The notes beneath the pieces are model-generated. The model was not told where the DNA came from. It saw only the letters and a list, made by a program, of their open reading frames with translations, and ran no database searches. 64,000 nucleotides of DNA, from the NCBI RefSeq assembly GCF_036373705.1, contig NC_089864.1:69501-133500 (forward strand), read 5' to 3'. This stretch comes from Amia ocellicauda. Its lineage: Eukaryota; Chordata; Actinopteri; Amiiformes; Amiidae. Below, one piece after another: positions 59,760 to 64,000 of this stretch. Each line of letters starts with the position of its first letter. The stretch's first letter is position 1. The translations under genes and the position numbers were made by a program.

Positions 59760-60900
59760 GTTCATTCATTCAGCTGCTGCCCTCTAGGATATTCAATCTC
59801 ATAGACCAGGTACACAACCTGTACACTGTTTGTTTTGGGGTTATTTAAAACAAAGTCTTTGATAAACTGCTAATCTGCTGCCTGAAGAACAGTGACCAGG
59901 ACCAAGCAACACATCACACACACAACAACAAACTCAGGTCTATGTTAATTGTACTACATGTTGTAAATTATTTTGTACAACTGTATTTTAATTAGATTAA
60001 TCACCGTTGATAGATAAGACAGGAGACACAAACAGGCTTCTTCAGCTCACATCCACAGTCCTCCTCTTCTCATCCTGTGAGAGGAGCTCCAGGTTCACCT
60101 GTGTTTGTTTCCTGTAATACCCCGGTGAAGAAGGAACATGGAACAATAATAAGTTACTGTAACGCGGTTGTACAATCCCATGAACAGCTTCAGCGCAGTG
60201 TGAGACTCCCACTCGGGCGCGTCTCCTCTGAAGAGATTCAATGCACAGATGGGTTTGATAGCAATGGTGTTGCCATTGTGTGCAGGAACATGGTACCAGG
60301 TTACAGCTGTGCGTGTGTGAGAATATGGTCAGTCTTGCAGCACCTTCAAATGAACCGGGTCATCTCACAGTCCCGTGTCGTGGTGAGAGTTTTACACAGT
60401 TGGACGTGTTTGGCTGCTGCTATTCAACCAGGACCTGCGGTGGGACCTGTCGGTGCCACAGTGTTCAGTGGGTAAACCAACACAGACACACCCACAATAC
60501 TGTCCAATGTAGTGCGCAGACGCCAGGCGGGTACTTCATTAAACCTGTGTTGCAGCCTAGTTTCCCAATGTCTTCGATCTTCAGGGTAAACTGAGAGTAC
60601 AGAACAGTGCAGTCTGAGCCATGTGCCACTCATGACACTAGACACTGACCCGCACACGCGAGCGGCTGCTCCACTCTGTGGTGTTTTCTGCCTCTTTGCC
60701 ACAGCTGTGGTCGTGTCTGCTTCACTAACACTGAACGCCGAACACACAGCGGGTTACCTGTTATGAGCTGTCCTGTTGATCTGAATGAATTCAAGCTGGT
60801 TTCGGGTCGTAGGGGAGACGCACAGACCCAGTGTGTCAGTGCAGTTCAGCTTGCGGCCTCTGGTGTTGATTGTGTTAGTAATGACTCTTTCATTTTCCAG
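59760..60900. other. KIFC1 intron 1, right part
   Basis: Single-copy sequence without recognised repeats or exons, ending with the TTTCCAG acceptor at 60900. Confidence 0.5.
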
Positions 60901-60915
60901 GTTAATTGCAGAATC

Positions 60916-60927
60916 ATGGACAAAGAG
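60916..60927 (+). CDS. KIFC1: KIFC1 exon 2 (start codon)
   Basis: Exon 60901-60927 with ATG at 60916 coding MDKE. Acceptor TTCCAG at 60900, donor GAG|GTGAGT. Twelve coding bases, phase 0. Confidence 0.8.
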
Positions 60928-62037
60928 GTGAGTGTCTTTCTATTGTTGCCTGTCTTTATCACTATGTATTGTGCTGTGCAGTGTGTAGTGCAGTGTCTCT
61001 CTGTGTCTGTGTGCTGTAGGAGAGGTGTGTCTCTGTGTCCTGTAGGACTGTGTGTGTGTGTGTATGCTGTGCTGTAGGACATTGCTTTATGATAGCTTCT
61101 CTCTCCCTGCAGAGGTCTCCGCTCCAGGTGGTCAATGGGGAGAAGAGCTTCTCTCGACTGCCTGTGCCGTCAGTCAAGAGGGCCCTGCCTGTGGGGGACA
61201 GCTGCCCTGTGGACAAGCAGCCAGCCCAGGTAAAGCCTGGACATGCTGCTGTAGTGTGTGCACTGGACAGTGGACCTGCTGCTGTAGTGTGTGCACTGGA
61301 CAGTGGACCTGCTGCTGTAGTGTGTGCACTGGACAGTGGACCTGCTGCTGTAGTGTGTGCACTGGACAGTGGACCTGCTGCTGTAGTGTGTGGACTGGAC
61401 AGTGGACACGCTCCTGTACTGAGCAGCAGCGTGGACAGTCTTACTAACCTGACCAGTCTTGCTGTCCTGATCTCTGGCCCCCTGGGACTAGATACTGACC
61501 TCAGTGAGTCAGTCTGTATTAACCCACACCTCCCCCTGTTCTTGTAGAAGAGGATGCGGACAGCTGACTCCGCCCCCGCTCACAGGAAGCCAGTGAGCAC
61601 AGCCAGTGTGCTGGGGACACGGTCCCGCAACCCAGTGGCATCACAGAGACCTGTGGGTGAGTGAGGGTGGGGAGGCGGTTTATTGGTGACAAAATGACAA
61701 TCTGTCCGTATACTCTGTATTAACTCTCTCTCTCTCTCTCTCCCTCTCTCTCCCTCCCAGTGAAACCAGTGCGGCAGACTCGGGTGGCTGTGACTGTGGC
61801 CGCCGGACCCTCGAGAAGTAAGCAGCCGCACTGGTGATGGATCTGTGTCCGTAACGAGCCGAGACAGCAGCAGACTGAGCTGGGCCGGGCTGTGGGGCAG
61901 AGGGACTGAGGGGGCCAGTCAGTGAGATCAGTGTTGATGGTCAAAGTGCCTTAATCCCACTGTACTAATCTCTCTCTCTCTCTCTCTCTCAGCTTTTCAG
62001 AAGAGACCAGTGGCTTCTGTCCCCAACCCCAAAACGG
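60916..62037 (+). CDS. KIFC1: KIFC1 (kinesin-14), N-terminal exons, runs off the window
   Basis: Minus-end-directed kinesin that crosslinks and slides spindle microtubules and clusters centrosomes. Coding exons 60916-60927, 61113-61229, 61548-61656, 61761-61817 and 61993-62037 (340 nt, 113 codons so far), all GT-AG with matching phases. The protein starts MDKERSPLQVVNGEKSFSRL, which aligns with human MDPQRSPLLEV, and continues as the basic, disordered microtubule-binding tail (PVPSVKRALP, KRMRTADSAPAHRKPVSTAS, VKPVRQTRVAVTVAAGPSR). The coiled coil and C-terminal motor are not present before 64000. A Tc1-like element lies in the intron after 62037. Identification rests on the start motif, tail composition and neighbours, not on the motor. 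Confidence 0.8.
61113..61229 (+). CDS. KIFC1: KIFC1 exon 3
   Basis: Codes for RSPLQVVNGEKSFSRLPVPS then VKRALPVGDSCPVDKQPAQ. Acceptor CTGCAG at 61112, donor CAG|GTAAAG at 61230. 39 codons, phase 0 at both ends. RSP is a candidate proline-directed phosphosite. Confidence 0.85.
61235..61415. repeat. 33-bp minisatellite starting at the KIFC1 exon 3 donor
   Basis: Unit 'ctgctgctgtagtgtgtgca' 'ctggacagtggac', 33 bp, about five copies, beginning some 10 bp after the donor. 33 is a multiple of three and the array is open in frame with exon 3, reading AAVVCALDSGP repeats. Confidence 0.92.
61548..61656 (+). CDS. KIFC1: KIFC1 exon 4
   Basis: Codes for KRMRTADSAPAHRKPVSTAS then VLGTRSRNPVASQRPV. The KRMR start resembles the bipartite basic nuclear localisation signal of human KIFC1. 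Acceptor TTGTAG at 61547, donor GTGG|GTGAGT at 61657, phase 1. Confidence 0.8.
61761..61817 (+). CDS. KIFC1: KIFC1 exon 5
   Basis: Codes for (V)KPVRQTRVAVTVAAGPSR. Acceptor CCCAG at 61760, donor AGAA|GTAAGC at 61818. Phase 1 in and out. Confidence 0.75.
61993..62037 (+). CDS. KIFC1: KIFC1 exon 6
   Basis: Codes for (T)FQKRPVASVPNPKT. Acceptor CTCAG at 61992, donor ACGG|GTAAAT at 62038. Phase 1 out. The next exon is beyond the window. Confidence 0.72.
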
Positions 62038-62108
62038 GTAAATATAACCCTCCCCACTGCCCCACAGCGTCCCCCCACTAAATTTGTCTGTGTGCAGAAT
62101 AGACTATA

Positions 62109-63694
62109 CAGTGAGGGGAAAAAAGTATTTGATCCCCTGCTAATTTTGTACGTTTGCCCACTGACAAAGAAATGATCAGCCTATAATTTTAATGGTAGGT
62201 GTATTTTAACAGTGAGAGACAGAATAACAACAACAACATCCAGAAAATTTCAAAAAAAGTTATAAACTGATTTGCATGTTAATGAGGGAAATAAGTATTT
62301 GATCCCCTATCAATCAGCAAGATTTCTGGCTCCCAGGTGTCTTTTATACAGGTAACGAGCTGAGATTAGGAGCACTCTCTTAAAGGGACTCTCCTAATCT
62401 CAGCTCGTTACCTGTATAAAAGACACCTGTCCACAGAAGCAATCAATCAATCAGATTCCAAACTCTCCACCATGGCCAAGACCAAAGAGCTGTCCAAGGA
62501 TGTCAGGGACAAGATTGTAGACCTACACAAGGCTGGAATGGGCTACTAGACCATCGCCAAGCAGCTTGGTGAGAAGGTGACAACAGTTGGTGCGATTATT
62601 CGCAAATGGAAGAAACACAAAATAACTGTCAGTCTCCCTCGGTCTGGGGCTCCATGCAAGATCTCACCTCGTGGAGTTTCAATGATCATGAGAACGGTGA
62701 GGAATCAGCCCAGAACTACACGGGAGGATCTTGTTAATGATCTCAAGGCAGCTGGGACCATAGTCACCAAGAAAACAATTGGTAACACACTACGCCATGA
62801 AGGACTGAAATCCTGCAGCGCCCGCAAGGTCCCCCTGCTCAAGAAAGCACATGTACAGGCCCGTCTGAAGTTTGCCAATGAACATCTGAATGATTCAGAG
62901 GAGAACTGGGTGAAAGTGTTGTGGTCAGATGAGACCAAAATCGAGCTTTTTGGCATCAACTCAACTCGCCGTGTTTGGAGGAGGAGGAATGACCCCAAGA
63001 ACACCATCCCCACCGTCAAACATGGAGGTGGAAACATTATGCTTTGGGGTTGTTTTTCTGCTAAGGGGACAGGACAACTGCACCGCATCAAAGGGACGAT
63101 GGACAGGGCCATGTACCTTCAAATCTTGGGTGAGAACCTCCTTCCCTCAGCCAGGGCATTGAAAATGGGGCGTGGATGGGTATTCCAGCATGACAATGAC
63201 CCAAAACACACAGCCAAGGCAACAAAGGAGTGGCTCAAGAAGAAGCACATTAAGGTCCTGGAGTGGCCTAGCCAGTCTCCAGACCTTAGTCCCATAGAAA
63301 ATCTGTGGAGGAAGCTGAAGGTTCGAGTTGCCAAACGTCAGCCTCGAAACCTTAATGAGTTGGAGAGGATCTGCAAAGAGGAGTGGGACAAAATCCCTCC
63401 TGAGATGTGTGCAAACCTGGTGGCCAACTACAAGAAACGTCTGACCTCTGTGATTGCCAACAAGGGTTTTGCCAACAAGGGTTTTGCCACCAAGTACTAA
63501 GTCGAAGGGGTCAAATACTTATTTCCCTCATTAACATACTAATCAATTTATAACTTTTTTTAAATGCATTTTGTTGTTATTCTGTCTCTCACTGTTAAAA
63601 TACACCTACCATTAAAATTATAGACTGATCATTTTTTTGTCAGTGGGCAAACGTACAAAATCAGCAGGGGATCAAATACTTTTTTCCCTCACTG
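62109..63694 (+). mobile_element. Tc1-like DNA transposon, near-intact (1586 bp)
   Basis: Flanked by TA at 62107-62108 and 63695-63696. Terminal inverted repeats of more than 100 bp: cagtgaggggaaaaaagtat ... at the left, and the complement ...atactttttt ccctcactg at the right, with 3-5% mismatches. A second, internal palindrome at 62337-62435 (gagctgagattaggagcact, then its inverse) lies before the transposase. It sits in KIFC1 intron 6. Confidence 0.93.
62472..63500 (+). pseudogene. Tc1-like transposase with one nonsense codon
   Basis: Frame from ATG 62472 ([20 protein letters not shown]) to TAA 63500, 342 residues if read through, the usual length. One in-frame TAG at 62547-62549 lies in the N-terminal DNA-binding domain, where relatives have a sense codon. 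The rest is open: DDE triad at about D153 ([12 protein letters not shown]), D241 ([17 protein letters not shown]) and E276 ([16 protein letters not shown]), a DD34E spacing. The extreme C-terminus has a duplicated NKGFANKGF. Confidence 0.9.
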
Positions 63695-63699
63695 TATAT

Positions 63700-64000
63700 G
63701 GACCAGTGTCTGGACTGACTGGACTGTATTTTGCCCAGTCCTGTTTGCAGTATAGACTATAGTGACCAGTCTCTCTATAGTGATGCTGTCTGTGTGCTTT
63801 GTCATGCCCAGTCTGTACACTGACGCTGTGTGTGTGTTTAGGCTCACCTGTTTGTGTGTGTTTTTGTGTAGTGGCCAGTCTGTACACTGATGCTGTGTGT
63901 GTGTGTGTTTGTATACTGTATAGTATAGTGTAGTGCTCAGTCTGTACATTGATGCTGTGTGTGTGTGTGTTTGTGTAGTGGCCAGTCTGTACACTGACGC
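63700..64000. repeat. Degenerate repeat with GTCTGTACACTGACGCTGTGTGTG units
   Basis: Units of about 60-70 bp, 'ggccagtctgtacactgatg' followed by 'ctgtgtgtgtgtgt', at least four copies up to the window edge, in KIFC1 intron 6. Confidence 0.8.

Noticed and set aside
59019..59848. Three overlapping plus-strand frames (up to 287 codons) reading CAISTSCCVCV and similar
   Set aside because: Minisatellite in KIFC1 intron 1, open in all three frames.

Overview
The window is vertebrate nuclear DNA, most likely from a ray-finned fish. It has multi-exon genes with GT-AG introns, CpG-rich promoters, and fish-type mobile elements (Tc1-like, Rex3-like RTE, L2, CR1/L3-like, Tx1-like L1). It is also packed with (CAGT)n and longer tandem repeats. 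The species cannot be fixed from the sequence; the mix of elements would suit a gar, bowfin or sturgeon as well as a teleost.

Three protein-coding genes are supported. SYNGAP1 (synaptic Ras GTPase-activating protein) lies on the minus strand from 44759 down to 6384. I resolve 20 coding exons with consistent phases (4137 nt, 1379 codons). The terminal exon or exons are not found with confidence; a weak candidate sits at 4468-4535. ZBTB22 (BTB-zinc-finger protein) lies on the minus strand at 47498-51652, with three coding exons (904 residues) and an untranslated first exon near 53139. KIFC1 (minus-end-directed kinesin-14) lies on the plus strand. Its promoter is near 58150-58480 and five N-terminal coding exons lie at 60916-62037; the motor domain is beyond the right edge. 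In human these are neighbours in the extended MHC region of chromosome 6p21.3, so this is a conserved block with changed order and orientation.

Layout: 1-6380 is mostly tandem repeat (SYNGAP1 3' side), with one long palindrome built on a Tc1-type MITE. 6384-44759 is SYNGAP1. Its introns carry an RTE/Rex3-like LINE (8040-9575), a Tx1-like L1 (10218-14400), CR1 and L2 pieces (16835-19560), and a CpG-rich zone at 31500-33800 that may be an internal promoter. 44640-45370 is the SYNGAP1 5' CpG region. 47100-53400 is ZBTB22. 53490-57560 is a pile of transposon fragments. 57900-62040 is KIFC1. 62109-63694 is an almost intact Tc1-like transposon within KIFC1.

The most striking structure is not a gene. 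At SYNGAP1 exons 3, 8 and 15 the last bases of the exon, with its 5' splice site in two of the three cases, are copied into a tandem-repeat array in the next intron. In ZBTB22 introns 1 and 2 and KIFC1 intron 3 the arrays run right up to the splice donor. I know of no named system that matches this. It may be a mechanism by which minisatellites nucleate at exon-intron boundaries, and it creates many decoy splice sites.
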